Source of the DNA: Sinorhizobium mexicanum | GTDB taxonomy: Bacteria; Pseudomonadota; Alphaproteobacteria; Rhizobiales; Rhizobiaceae | Assembly: GCF_013488225.1 (NCBI RefSeq) | Contig: NZ_CP041241.1 | Location: forward strand, 682,001-746,000 | DNA: 64,000 nt | Reading direction: 5' to 3' | Shown: positions 37,194 through 46,045 of the stretch, piece after piece | Numbering within the stretch: position 1 is the first letter of the stretch | How the letters are laid out: the number at the start of each line of letters is the position of its first letter | The notes under the pieces: model-generated | Database searches by the model: none | What the model was told of the DNA's origin: nothing | What the model saw: the letters and a program-made list of their open reading frames with translations, nothing else | Position numbers and translations under genes: made by a program

Positions 37194-38060
37194 ATGAGCC
37201 TGGTCACCGACAGAACACCTTCCGTCCGCTCGCCGCTTGCCTTCTGGCGTCGGCATTCGTCCCTTTTTAATGGCTCCAACGCGGTTGGCGGGGCGCTCAC
37301 GACCTTCTCCCTCGGCCTTCCGGCGCTGATCGCCTTCGCGCTGCTCTGGGAGATTGCGCCGCGCGCCGGCTGGATCAACGCGCTGTTCTTTCCGCCGCTC
37401 AGCCAGGTACTCGCCTCTCTTTGGGACATGGCCGAGAGCGGACAGCTTGCCGCCCATATCGGCATCAGCCTGCAGCGCGCCGCGATCGGGCTCGTTCTCG
37501 CGGTGGTTACCGCGGTTCCGCTCGGCTTTCTCATGGGGAGATACACGGTTTTCGAAAAGGTCAGCGATTTTCTCGTCCAGACTCTCAGGAATACGTCGCA
37601 GTTTGCGCTGCTACCCGTTTTCATCCTCGTCCTCGGCATTGGCGAGGCTTCCAAGATCGCGATTACCTTTTACGCGGCGGTTTTCTTTCTCCTCATCAAC
37701 ACGATCGTTGGAGTGAAGTCGGTCGATCCGCTGCTCGTGAAGGCTGCCCGCTCGATGGGAACCTCCGACTGGGACCTCTTCAAGAAGGTCATCTTCCCTT
37801 CGGCGATCCCTTCGATCGTGGCCGGGGCGCGGCTCGGCGTTAAGACCTCGCTCTTTTCGGTCATCGCCGCCGAAATGCTCGCCGCCCAATCCGGCATCGG
37901 TTACCTGATCCAGCATTCCTCGCTGATGCTTGAGACCGACCGCATGTACGCAGGCATCCTGACGCTGACGATCATCGGTCTCCTGCTCAACTACGGCCTC
38001 GTCGCCGCAGAACGGCGCGCCACGCGCTGGCGCGGCACGGGCGAAGGCGGACCGAACTGA
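37194..38060 (+). CDS. Sulfonate/taurine-type ABC transporter permease
   Basis: A 288-residue SsuC-like inner-membrane protein with about six TM helices. Its cytoplasmic loop is VKAARSMGTSDWDLFKKVIFPSAIPSIVAGARLGVKTSLFSVIAAEML, the EAA motif of this permease group. It starts 12 nt after the ATPase stop behind AAAGGGAGG. It acts with the adjacent ATPase and SsuA-like binding protein. Confidence 0.92.
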   Translation: MSLVTDRTPSVRSPLAFWRRHSSLFNGSNAVGGALTTFSLGLPALIAFALLWEIAPRAGWINALFFPPLSQVLASLWDMAESGQLAAHIGISLQRAAIGLVLAVVTAVPLGFLMGRYTVFEKVSDFLVQTLRNTSQFALLPVFILVLGIGEASKIAITFYAAVFFLLINTIVGVKSVDPLLVKAARSMGTSDWDLFKKVIFPSAIPSIVAGARLGVKTSLFSVIAAEMLAAQSGIGYLIQHSSLMLETDRMYAGILTLTIIGLLLNYGLVAAERRATRWRGTGEGGPN

Positions 38061-38122
38061 GCCAGACGCACGAAGCCGCATTTCCAACGCTAACCCGATT
38101 GCACCCGAAAAGGACCCGCCCC

Positions 38123-39157
38123 ATGGCACGCACCGTTCGCAGTTCCTTGCGCCGCACCTTCCTGAAGCTTGCCCTTGCGCTATCCGTCGCCCCGCTCGTG
38201 GGATACGCGCCCGCTTTTGCGGATAGCGCCAAGCCCGACACCATTCGCATCGGTTCGACCGCGCCGGGACATCTGAAGTTCATTCTCTTCCGCAGCAAGA
38301 AGATCCTCGAGGAAGAATTCGCCAAGGACGGCATCAAGGTCGAACTGACGACCTTCGACGGCGGCTCGGCCGCGTCGGTCGCGCTCGGGTCCGGCGCGCT
38401 CGACTTCACCTATATCGGCAACAATCCGTCGTTGCGCCTCGCAGCCACGGGCGCCGATGTCAAGCTGATCGGCCTCTCGAGCTGGGTCAGGTCGAACGAG
38501 ACGCAGATCGTCGTACGTCCAGACTCGCCGATCCAGAAGCTTGAAGACCTCAAAGGCAAGAAGGTTGCCTATCTCTCGGGCACAGTCCGCCACTCGACCT
38601 TCGCCAAGGCGCTGAAATCGGTCAACCTCGGCATCGCCGACGTCGAGAGCCTGAACCTTGGTATAGAGAACTCGGGTCCAGCACTCGCGAGGGGCGATGT
38701 CGACGCGATCGTCGAAAGCAATGGTCCGGTCCAGAAGCTCGTCGACGCCGGGCAGGCGCGGCTGATTTACGATGCCGGCGTTTCCGGCAACCCCGAATGG
38801 GCGGTGCCGCATCTCCTCAGCGTCAATGGCGAATTCGCCCGGAAATATCCCGAGATCGTGGCGCGTGTGCTTGCCGTCGACCTCGCCCTGTCGCGCTGGG
38901 TCGATGCAAATCCGGAGGAAACCATCAATATCTTCGTCAAGGAGACCGGCAACAGCGAGGCGGCTGTCCGGTCGACCTATGCGAATGGCCAATTCTGGCA
39001 AAACCCGGAAATCACCGATGAAGCCGTCCGGGCGCTCCAGGGCGAGGAAGCCTTCATGGCGGAGGCCGGCCTTCTCAAGGGCAAGGTCGACTACGACAGC
39101 TGGGTCGACCGGTCTTACTACAACGCAGCCGTGAAGAAGGTTGCGGCAAGCAACTGA
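38123..39157 (+). CDS. Periplasmic substrate-binding protein, aliphatic sulfonate type
   Basis: A 344-residue SsuA-like protein with an N-terminal export signal (RSSLRRTFLKLALALSVAPLVGYAPAFA; the RRTFLK run resembles a Tat motif). The mature domain shows DTIRIGSTAPGHLKFILFRSKKILEEEF, LTTFDGGSAASVALGSGALDFTYIGNNPSLRLAA and LEDLKGKKVAYLSGT, characteristic of sulfonate/taurine/nitrate binders. ATG 38123 is chosen from the signal. A terminator-like hairpin follows. Confidence 0.9.
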   Translation: MARTVRSSLRRTFLKLALALSVAPLVGYAPAFADSAKPDTIRIGSTAPGHLKFILFRSKKILEEEFAKDGIKVELTTFDGGSAASVALGSGALDFTYIGNNPSLRLAATGADVKLIGLSSWVRSNETQIVVRPDSPIQKLEDLKGKKVAYLSGTVRHSTFAKALKSVNLGIADVESLNLGIENSGPALARGDVDAIVESNGPVQKLVDAGQARLIYDAGVSGNPEWAVPHLLSVNGEFARKYPEIVARVLAVDLALSRWVDANPEETINIFVKETGNSEAAVRSTYANGQFWQNPEITDEAVRALQGEEAFMAEAGLLKGKVDYDSWVDRSYYNAAVKKVAASN

Positions 39158-39169
39158 AGCCTTATTATG

Positions 39170-39192
39170 ACGCCGGCCCCAGAGGCCGGCGT
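39170..39192 (+). terminator. Hairpin after the ABC transporter operon
   Basis: Perfect 9-bp GC stem (39170-39178 with 39184-39192), loop CCAGA, then TTCCTCCTCCTTTT. It lies 13 bp beyond the binding-protein stop and just upstream of the MFS gene. Confidence 0.6.
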
Positions 39193-39217
39193 TTCCTCCT
39201 CCTTTTGCCATTCCCCA

Positions 39218-40648
39218 ATGTCCTTCATCTCCTCGATTTCCCAGCCTCTGCATCGCTCGCGCCTGGTTTCCGGCATTGTGGCCGTCGCCTTTTTCATGCA
39301 AATGCTGGACAGCACCATCATCACGACCTCGCTGCCGGCGATGGCCTCGGCCTTCTCAACGGACGTCGTGTCGCTGAATATCGGATTCACGGCCTATCTT
39401 CTTGCAATGGCTGTCTTCATTCCGCCTGCGGGCTGGCTTGCCGATCGGTTTGGCGCCCGCAGCGTCTTTCTCTCGGCCATCGCTCTTTTCACGATTTCCT
39501 CCGTCGCCTGCGGCGTCGTCTCGAGCCTTGGCGAGTTCACCGCCGCGCGCCTCGTGCAGGGCACCTCGGCGGCGCTGATGACACCGGTCGGACGGCAACT
39601 GGTTCTCCGCAATGCGCCGAAGGCCGAGCTGGTGCACGCGATCGCGACGATCACATGGCCGGCGCTGATCGCGCCCGTGCTCGGGCCGCTTATCGGCGCG
39701 TGGATCACGACCAACATCGGATGGCAATGGAACTTCTTCATCAACGTGCCGCTCGGGCTAGCCGGCGTCTTGCTGGTCGCCGCTTTCGTCCCGCGCGAGC
39801 CGGCGGAGCGTGCTCGACCTTTCGACTTCAAGGGCTTCTTCCTGACGAGCGGAGCGCTTGCCTCGATCCTCGCGGGGCTCGAACTCTCCTCTTCGCCGAA
39901 TGGCAGCGGCGTAGCCGCTGCTTTGGTGATCGCAGGAGGGATGCTGGCGGTCTTCGCTGTTCGGCATCTCAATCGCAACAGGGCCGGGCTGCTCGACCTT
40001 TCGGTGTTGAAAATCCCGACCTTCGCGCTGGCGACGCTTTCATCGGGAACTGCCGGACGGCTTGCGATAAACGCCACGCCGTTCCTGCTACCCTTGCTCT
40101 TTCAGGTTGGCCTCGGCTTCAGTGCCGTCGAGACCGGGACGTTGGTGCTTGCGTATTTTCTCGGCAACCTCTTGATGAAGAGCGTGACGACGCCGCTGCT
40201 CCGCCGCTTCGGCTTCCGCAGGCTTCTGGTGGTCAACGGCATCATCGCCTCTGCGTCGCTTGCGGCCTTCGCTGCCGTCGGGCACGAAACGCCTCGCATC
40301 TTGCTGCTTGCCCTGTTGCTTGCCGCCGGCCTCTCGCGGTCGATGCAGTTCACCTCGCTCAACACGATCTCCTTTGCCGACGTGACCACCGACCAGCGCA
40401 GCGCGGCCACGACCATCTCCGCCATGCTGCAGCAGCTCTCCCAGCTTCTCGGCGTCGCCGTTGCCGCCGCCGTCATCCGGTTCTCTGCTGGCGCACGGAA
40501 TCTCGCCGAGGGTGAGCACGCGGGCCTCGCGGACATCCGCGTCGCCTTCGTGGTCATCGCAGTGATCGGCCTTGTTTCGGCATTGCGCTTCCTCGCATTG
40601 CCGTCTGACGCCGGCGCCGAAGTCTCCGGCCACCGTGCCTTGGGCTAG
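39218..40648 (+). CDS. MFS transporter (DHA2-like, 14 TM)
   Basis: A 476-residue multidrug-resistance-type permease. Motif A is PPAGWLADRFGARSVFLSA, motif C lies in PVLGPLIGAWITTNIGWQWNFFINVPLG, and FMQMLDSTIITTSLPAMA is the N-terminal D1 motif of the EmrB/QacA group. ATG 39218 (MSFISSIS) is the first plausible start; the ribosome site is weak. It follows the ABC cluster in the same direction after a hairpin, so it may be separately expressed. Confidence 0.85.
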   Translation: MSFISSISQPLHRSRLVSGIVAVAFFMQMLDSTIITTSLPAMASAFSTDVVSLNIGFTAYLLAMAVFIPPAGWLADRFGARSVFLSAIALFTISSVACGVVSSLGEFTAARLVQGTSAALMTPVGRQLVLRNAPKAELVHAIATITWPALIAPVLGPLIGAWITTNIGWQWNFFINVPLGLAGVLLVAAFVPREPAERARPFDFKGFFLTSGALASILAGLELSSSPNGSGVAAALVIAGGMLAVFAVRHLNRNRAGLLDLSVLKIPTFALATLSSGTAGRLAINATPFLLPLLFQVGLGFSAVETGTLVLAYFLGNLLMKSVTTPLLRRFGFRRLLVVNGIIASASLAAFAAVGHETPRILLLALLLAAGLSRSMQFTSLNTISFADVTTDQRSAATTISAMLQQLSQLLGVAVAAAVIRFSAGARNLAEGEHAGLADIRVAFVVIAVIGLVSALRFLALPSDAGAEVSGHRALG

Positions 40649-40752
40649 AGCATTCCAGGAAAAGTGTGTAACGGTTTTCCGTCCGGAATTGCGTAGTTTC
40701 AAAGAGTTAGATCATTTCACTGTTCAACGGAACAATGAAAAAATCAAGTTCG
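40649..40752. repeat. Rhizobial intergenic repeat (AGCATTCCAGGAAAAGTGTG family)
   Basis: This 120-bp gap between convergent genes holds a well-known rhizobial motif order: AGAGCATTCCAGGAAAAGTGTG, then GGTTTTCCGTCCGGAATTGCGT, then AAAGAGTTAGATCATTTCA. The final part forms a hairpin, TTCACTGTTC/GAACAATGAA (one mismatch), followed by AAAAAA. It probably also terminates both flanking transcripts. Confidence 0.65.
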
Positions 40753-40769
40753 CGGTGAATCGCAGCCGA

Positions 40770-42377
40770 CTAACAGCGGCGATTGCCGCGTGGCCGGTTG
40801 AGGGCGAGGAAGTGGTTCACGACAGGCGTCTCCGGTCCCTGCTGAAAGCGCCGAACTTCCTGCTGCACATCGGCGTCCGCCTTTGATACGCGCCGATGTT
40901 GCCTGAGGTGCTCGGCCCAGGACTCGACCATGAACCATTCGACGATCCGTTCCGGATCAGCCGCATCTTCCGTCACACCCCAGCTATAGGCGCCATCTCG
41001 CCGCCGCTCCTGCGACAGGCGATGGATGGCATCGAGAAATCCGTCCCTGTCGGCTTTTGCCACCCGATATTCGATGAGGATCATCACCGGGCCTCGGTCA
41101 TTCTCGACGGGTTCGGCCGTGAGCGGCTCCGGCCAGTGGTTGGAAGGGACGAGATCGGCCTCGCCTCTCGGAAGCTTGAGCGGGTGAAAGAGGAGGCCCA
41201 CGGCGAACAGTCCGGCAGCGCCGATCAACAGGGTGACCGGAACACCAGCCGCCTCGGCGACAACGCCCCAAATAAGGCTGCCGGCGGTCATCGCTCCGTT
41301 GAACACGGTCAGATAGACTGCCAGGGAACGGCCGCGCACCCAGTTGGGCAGGATCGATTGTGCGGCGCCGTTGAGCGTCGTTAGGGCGGTAATCCAGGCG
41401 GCCCCGAGGGCGAGAAGCACCACGGGCGCCAGCCATTGCGGGGGCGCGAACGAGAGGCCGGTCATGACCGCAGCCGTAACGATCACGGCACCGAGAATCA
41501 GCGAGTCGGGATCGACGCGGGCGCGCAAGGTCGGCATCACGATGGCACCCGCGATTGCGCCGGCGCCGACGGCGCCAAGCAGGATGCCGTAGTAACCTGC
41601 GTCGCCACCCAGGAGATTGCGGGCAACCAGCGGCAGCAGCGCCCACACGGCACTCGAGAAGGCGAAGAAGACCGCGGCCCGCAGCAAGACAACGTGCAGC
41701 TCGTGGCTGGCCCTGGCGTAGCGCAAGCCGGCGCGGAAGGCGCCCGCGAATTTTTCCGAAAGCGCGTCCTCGATATCCGGCGGCCGTTTCCACCAGAGGA
41801 GCGCGGCGATGACGAAAAGATAGCTGATGACGTCGACGCCGTAGGTCACGGCGGCGCCGAACCACGCGAGCAGCAGGCCGCCCGCCGCAGGCCCAATCGA
41901 CCGCGCGATGTTGATGCCAAGCGAATTCAGTGCGACGGCGCTCTTGACGTCCTTCCTCTCGACCAGTTCGGGCACGATCGCCTGCCAGGTCGGTGCGATG
42001 AGCGCAGCCCCGATACCGCCTGCGAAGGTCAGCGCGATCAGCGAGCTTACCGACTGGAGGCCGGTTGCCGAGAGAAGCAGCAGGCAGACGCTGACGCAGG
42101 CAAGCATCAGTTGGATGACGATCAGAAATTTTCGCCGGTCGAGGATGTCCGATAGGACACCGGCCGGGATCGCCAGGAGGAAGATCGGAAGCGTGGCGGC
42201 CGCCTGGATCGTGGCGACGGCGGCGGGCGCGGGCGAAAGGTCGGTCACCAGCCACGCGCTCGCGACATCGCGGATGAAGCTGCCGGTGTTGCCGATGACG
42301 GTTGCAATCCAGAGCGTCGCGAAGACCTTCTGGCGAAGCGGTGCGAAGCCGCTGGAGGGGACCGTCGCGTCCGTCAT
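40770..42377 (-). CDS. MFS transporter fused to an antibiotic-monooxygenase-like domain
   Basis: A 535-residue protein. Residues 1-410 are a 12-TM permease of the transmembrane secretion effector type (MFS_3; LWIATVIGNTGSFIRDVASAWLV at the start). Residues about 430-535 form a soluble ABM-like ferredoxin fold (VMILIEYRVAKADRDGFLDAIHRLSQERRRDGAYSWGVTEDAADPERIVEWFMVESWAEHLRQH). This fusion recurs in the family. Its start overlaps the DoxX stop (ATGA), placing it last in a five-gene operon. Confidence 0.85.
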   Translation of the reverse strand: MTDATVPSSGFAPLRQKVFATLWIATVIGNTGSFIRDVASAWLVTDLSPAPAAVATIQAAATLPIFLLAIPAGVLSDILDRRKFLIVIQLMLACVSVCLLLLSATGLQSVSSLIALTFAGGIGAALIAPTWQAIVPELVERKDVKSAVALNSLGINIARSIGPAAGGLLLAWFGAAVTYGVDVISYLFVIAALLWWKRPPDIEDALSEKFAGAFRAGLRYARASHELHVVLLRAAVFFAFSSAVWALLPLVARNLLGGDAGYYGILLGAVGAGAIAGAIVMPTLRARVDPDSLILGAVIVTAAVMTGLSFAPPQWLAPVVLLALGAAWITALTTLNGAAQSILPNWVRGRSLAVYLTVFNGAMTAGSLIWGVVAEAAGVPVTLLIGAAGLFAVGLLFHPLKLPRGEADLVPSNHWPEPLTAEPVENDRGPVMILIEYRVAKADRDGFLDAIHRLSQERRRDGAYSWGVTEDAADPERIVEWFMVESWAEHLRQHRRVSKADADVQQEVRRFQQGPETPVVNHFLALNRPRGNRRC

Positions 42378-42823
42378 GGCTGGCCGGACCTCCGCTCATG
42401 AAGGTCTTGCCATGCGACGATCAGGAACGCGCCGACGAGGCCCAGATGCTCGAAGAACGCATTGGTCGCCATGACACGCTCCTGTCCCGGGGCGAGTTCC
42501 CAGAAGCGCAGGGCGACGAAAGTCGCCGCCAGCGTGAAGGCGGCAAGCGCAAGGGCCGCGAGCCAGCGGAAGAAGCCACTCAGAACCATTGCCGACGCGG
42601 CGAGTTCGAAGACGATTACCGCTACGGCGAAGAAGGGTGCAGGATGCAGGCCGAAATGGTTCATCTCCGCGATCGCCCCGCCAAAGTCGAAGATCTTCGT
42701 CAATGGCCCCTGGATATAGGCGGAACACAGGGCAAGCAGCGCCGCGAACCGCAGGGCCGGGGCGCCGAACAGCGGCCTTGCGCGGGCCGCGAGCCGGGTT
42801 TCGAGCGTGGAAGCCAATGTCAT
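42374..42823 (-). CDS. DoxX-family membrane protein
   Basis: A 149-residue inner-membrane protein with four helices: LRFAALLALCSAYIQGPLTKIFDF with the DoxX-type GxxK element, PAPFFAVAVIVFELAASAMVL, RWLAALALAAFTLAATFVAL, and FFEHLGLVGAFLIVAWQD. ATG 42823 starts at the conserved region, 14 nt after the amidohydrolase stop. DoxX proteins are linked to thiol/redox and quinone metabolism in some bacteria; the function here is unassigned. Confidence 0.82.
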   Translation of the reverse strand: MTLASTLETRLAARARPLFGAPALRFAALLALCSAYIQGPLTKIFDFGGAIAEMNHFGLHPAPFFAVAVIVFELAASAMVLSGFFRWLAALALAAFTLAATFVALRFWELAPGQERVMATNAFFEHLGLVGAFLIVAWQDLHERRSGQP

Positions 42824-42837
42824 GGCGCCTCCCTTCG

Positions 42838-44823
42838 TCAGACAGCCCAGCAGGAGCAGCCGAGCGCGCCCCAGAAACCCTTGAGATCGGTGACCGGCAG
42901 CTTCGACGTCCAGGCGCCGGCATGATCGTGACCATGGACACCGCAACTGTTGACGCAGCCGCAGGTGGCGATCGCCGTTCGGCGCAGAGAGCGCTTGCCG
43001 GCACCCTCCGGTTCTCCCCAGGCGGCGTAGCCTGCGTAGGTCCTGACCGGCGACCAATCGGGCATGGCCGGTGGGACTTCGCTTTCGTCATGGTCGGCAA
43101 AAGTTCCCGCCGCATAGACGACCTTGCCGCCGACGACCGTCAGGTCGGAGGTCAGGAACGAAATCTCGTCCTCGGCGCAGGCGAAGAAATCCTTGTCCGG
43201 GACGATGCAGTCTGCGAACTGGCCTTTCTCGATGCGGCCCTTCTTGTCTTCCTCGTTGGAGAACCAGGTGACATTTTCGGTCCACATTCTGAGCGCCGTC
43301 TCGCGGTCGAGGCAATTGCGCTGCGGATAGATCCGCATGCCGCCGACCGTGCGGCCGGTGATCATCCAGGACAGCGAGACCCAGGGGTTGTAGGAGGCGA
43401 CGCGCGTGGCGTCGGTCCCCGCCGACGTCTTGACGCCCTTTTCCAGCATGCGTGCAACCGGCGGCGTGGCTTCGGCGGCGCCCAGGCCGTAGCGTTCGAC
43501 GAAGTATTCGCCCTGATAGGCCATGCGGTGCTGGACGGCGATGCCGCCGCCGAGGGCGGCGATGCGGTCGATCGAGCGCTCGGAGATGGTCTCGGCATGG
43601 TCGAAGAACCAGTTGAGGCCTTCGAGCGGGATATCCTGGTTGACCTTTTCGAAGACGTCGAGAGCGCGCGAGATGGTCTCGTCATAGGTCGCATGCAGGC
43701 GCCAGGGCCAGCGATTCTCGGCGAGGATGCGCACAACCGCCTCGAGTTCTCCCTCCATCTCCGGCGGCATGTCGGGTCGCGGCTCGCGGAAGTCCTCAAA
43801 GTCGGCGGCAGAAAAGACAAGCATCTCGCCGGCGCCGTTGTGGCGGAAATAGTCGTCGCCCTGCTTGTATTTCACCGACTTCGTCCAGTTGAGGAAATCT
43901 TCCTTCTCCTGCTTCGGCTTCTGGGTGAAGAGATTATAGGCGAGGCGAACGGTCATCTGGTCGTCGTCGGCGAGCTTCTGGATCACGGCATAGTCGTCCG
44001 GATAGTTCTGGAAGCCGCCGCCTGCATCGATGACGCCGGTGACGCCCAGCCGGTTCAGCTCGCGCATGAAATGGCGCGTGGAGTTTACCTGGTACTCGAA
44101 GGGCAGCTTCGGGCCCTTGGCGAGCGTTGCATAGAGAATGCCGGCATTCGGCCTGGCAATGAGCATGCCGGTCGGGTTGCCGTTGGCGTCGCGGGCGATC
44201 TCGCCACCCGGCGGGTTCGGCGTTTCCTTCGTGTAGCCGACGGCACGCAGCGCGGCGGCGTTAAGGAGCGCGCGATCGTAAAGATGCAGGAGGAAGACCG
44301 GCGTGTCGGGGGCGATCGCGTTGATCTCCTCCAGCGTCGGCAAGCGCTTCTCCTCGAACTGGTGCTCGGTGAAGCCGCCGACGACGCGCACCCATTGCGG
44401 CGCCGGCGTAATCGCCACTTGCCGCTTCAGCATATCCATCGCGTCGGCAAGCGAGCGGACGCCGTCCCAGCGCAATTCCATATTGAAGTTCAGGCCGCCG
44501 CGCACGACGTGGGTGTGGTTGTCGATGAGCCCCGGCAACACGCGCCGGCCCTTGAGGTCGATAACTTTCGTGCCGGGCCCTGCGAGCGCCATGATCTCGC
44601 TGTCGCCACCGACGGCGAGAAACTTGCCGTCCTTGACTGCAACGGCGGTTGCGTTCGGGTTCGTCCGGTCGAGCGTGGTCACCAGGCCATGATGGAGGAT
44701 CAGATCGGCGCTCATTGGCTTGTCTCCAGGATTCGAAACGGAATTGGCGGCGCGCGCCGGTGAAAACAGCCCCGGGAGCGCCAGAGCGGATGCCGCTCCC
44801 AGAAAGCCGCGGCGGGTCGGCAT
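42838..44823 (-). CDS. Tat-exported metal-dependent amidohydrolase (YtcJ-like) with Cys/His-rich tail
   Basis: A 661-residue enzyme. The N-terminus PTRRGFLGAASALALPGLFSPARA is a twin-arginine signal. The amidohydrolase core shows LPGLIDNHTHVVRGG, LHATYDETISRALDVFE, WFFDHAETIS and KTSAGTDATR, typical of the YtcJ/amidohydrolase 3 group. Beyond the usual end the C-terminus carries CGCVNSCGVHGHDHAG and ends GCSCWAV, a possible metal site. The start overlaps the XapX stop by 1 nt. Substrate unknown. Confidence 0.86.
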   Translation of the reverse strand: MPTRRGFLGAASALALPGLFSPARAANSVSNPGDKPMSADLILHHGLVTTLDRTNPNATAVAVKDGKFLAVGGDSEIMALAGPGTKVIDLKGRRVLPGLIDNHTHVVRGGLNFNMELRWDGVRSLADAMDMLKRQVAITPAPQWVRVVGGFTEHQFEEKRLPTLEEINAIAPDTPVFLLHLYDRALLNAAALRAVGYTKETPNPPGGEIARDANGNPTGMLIARPNAGILYATLAKGPKLPFEYQVNSTRHFMRELNRLGVTGVIDAGGGFQNYPDDYAVIQKLADDDQMTVRLAYNLFTQKPKQEKEDFLNWTKSVKYKQGDDYFRHNGAGEMLVFSAADFEDFREPRPDMPPEMEGELEAVVRILAENRWPWRLHATYDETISRALDVFEKVNQDIPLEGLNWFFDHAETISERSIDRIAALGGGIAVQHRMAYQGEYFVERYGLGAAEATPPVARMLEKGVKTSAGTDATRVASYNPWVSLSWMITGRTVGGMRIYPQRNCLDRETALRMWTENVTWFSNEEDKKGRIEKGQFADCIVPDKDFFACAEDEISFLTSDLTVVGGKVVYAAGTFADHDESEVPPAMPDWSPVRTYAGYAAWGEPEGAGKRSLRRTAIATCGCVNSCGVHGHDHAGAWTSKLPVTDLKGFWGALGCSCWAV

Positions 44824-45107
44824 CAGCCGATCTCCCGCGTCGGCGGCTGATCGGGCACGCCGTTGTGATTGACCCCGGTCGGCAGTTCCCCGAAAACGTG
44901 CGGGACACAGCGGCTGTTGAACCATGAAACGTTCACCGGGTGGCCCGACATCAGGCGCTTGACGACCGGGACCGCCTGTTCGCCGATGAGGATGCCCAAG
45001 AGCCCCACCAGCGCGATAACCGGCGGCGCCGGCGAGCGAACGTTAAGCAGGCTGTAGATGACGCCCACGAGCAGCCCGGCGCCGAGCGACAACAGGTACA
45101 TTTTCAT
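44823..45107 (-). CDS. XapX domain membrane protein
   Basis: A 94-residue protein whose first 52 residues are the XapX domain: two helices, YLLSLGAGLLVGVIYSLL and VIALVGLLGILIGEQAVP. The extra tail reads HPVNVSWFNSRCVPHVFGELPTG. ATG 45107 is chosen because AAAGGA lies 8 nt upstream; ATG 45113 is too close to it. XapX proteins commonly accompany isochorismatase-like hydrolases and DoxX, as here. Function unknown. Confidence 0.8.
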   Translation of the reverse strand: MKMYLLSLGAGLLVGVIYSLLNVRSPAPPVIALVGLLGILIGEQAVPVVKRLMSGHPVNVSWFNSRCVPHVFGELPTGVNHNGVPDQPPTREIG

Positions 45108-45178
45108 CGACATTGTCCTTTCGGCGAGACGGCCGTTCCGCCCGATGTGGACGGAACGGTCGGAGCAACTGGCAGCTT

Positions 45179-45832
45179 TCAGTGTCCTTCGGACGCACCG
45201 AACATGCTCTTTGCGTAGATGATGCCGAGGCCATAGGAGCCGCCGAACCTTTTGGCGATACCCGTCGTCATGTCGTAGGTCTCGGTGCGGGCCCAATCGC
45301 GCTGCAGTTCCAGCATGTATTGCAGCGAGGTCATCGGCCTGACGCCAGCCTGGACCATGCGTTCCATGGCACGCTCATGCGCCTCTTCCGAGACGTCGCC
45401 GCAGGCGTCGGCGATCACATAGACTTCGAAGCCCTGGTCGAGCGCCGAGAGCGTCGGTCCGACGATGCAGACGGAGGTCCACAGTCCGCAGAAGACCAGC
45501 CGCGGCTTGCCGATGGCATTGACCTGCTCGATGACGGCGGCGTCCTCCCAGGTGTTCATCGAGGTGCGGTCGAGTAGCGCCTGGCCCGGGAAGGCCTCGG
45601 TGATCTCGCCGAACATCGGGCCCGAGAAGGTCTTTTCGGCGACGGTCGTCAGAATGGTGGAAACACCGAAGCCGGCGGCGGCGTGCGCCACAAGCGCGGC
45701 GTTGTTACGCAGCAAGACCGCGTCGATCGACTTTGTCGCAAAGGCCATCTGCGACTGAAAATCGATCATGATCAGCGTGTGGTCCTTCGGTGATATCAGA
45801 AGGGAACCAGGGGTCGGGGTGGCGTTCGGCAT
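45179..45832 (-). CDS. Isochorismatase-like cysteine hydrolase (YcaC-like)
   Basis: A 217-residue cytosolic hydrolase. It shows the catalytic Asp in LIMIDFQSQMAFA, a Lys in VAEKTFSGPMF, and the nucleophile Cys in FCGLWTSVCIVGPTLSALDQGFEVYVIADACGDVS. This matches the YcaC branch, whose substrate is uncertain. ATG 45832 is chosen because GGAGG lies 5 nt upstream. It is the first gene of the operon, and three 15-bp direct repeats lie upstream. Confidence 0.9.
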   Translation of the reverse strand: MPNATPTPGSLLISPKDHTLIMIDFQSQMAFATKSIDAVLLRNNAALVAHAAAGFGVSTILTTVAEKTFSGPMFGEITEAFPGQALLDRTSMNTWEDAAVIEQVNAIGKPRLVFCGLWTSVCIVGPTLSALDQGFEVYVIADACGDVSEEAHERAMERMVQAGVRPMTSLQYMLELQRDWARTETYDMTTGIAKRFGGSYGLGIIYAKSMFGASEGH

Positions 45833-45868
45833 TGAGACCTCCATAATGTTGCGCGTACGTGCGAGAGA

Positions 45869-45932
45869 ATGTCGATTGTAGATCTGGGAAGAATGCTGAT
45901 TGTAGATATGCGAAAGGATGCTGATTGTAGAT
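45869..45932. promoter_or_regulatory. Three 15-bp direct repeats upstream of the hydrolase operon
   Basis: ATGTCGATTGTAGAT (45869-45883), ATGCTGATTGTAGAT (45893-45907) and ATGCTGATTGTAGAT (45918-45932) recur at 24-25-bp steps, 37-100 bp upstream of the hydrolase start and beside an AraC-type regulator gene. The spacing of just over two helical turns suits tandem binding of AraC-family activators. Too few and too short for a CRISPR array. Confidence 0.65.
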
Positions 45933-46045
45933 AACTGCTCTCGTTGTCGAAAATTGCTCCGATGGATGGATTTATTTTATCGACCTCGCGCAGACGGGCG
46001 TAATGAACAGCCGACGATCCTCCAGAAGTTGTCTGCTGCCGGGGC

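Noticed and set aside
45869-45932. Short direct repeats considered as a CRISPR array
   Set aside because: Only three 15-bp units with 9-10-bp gaps and no cas genes; better explained as regulator sites.
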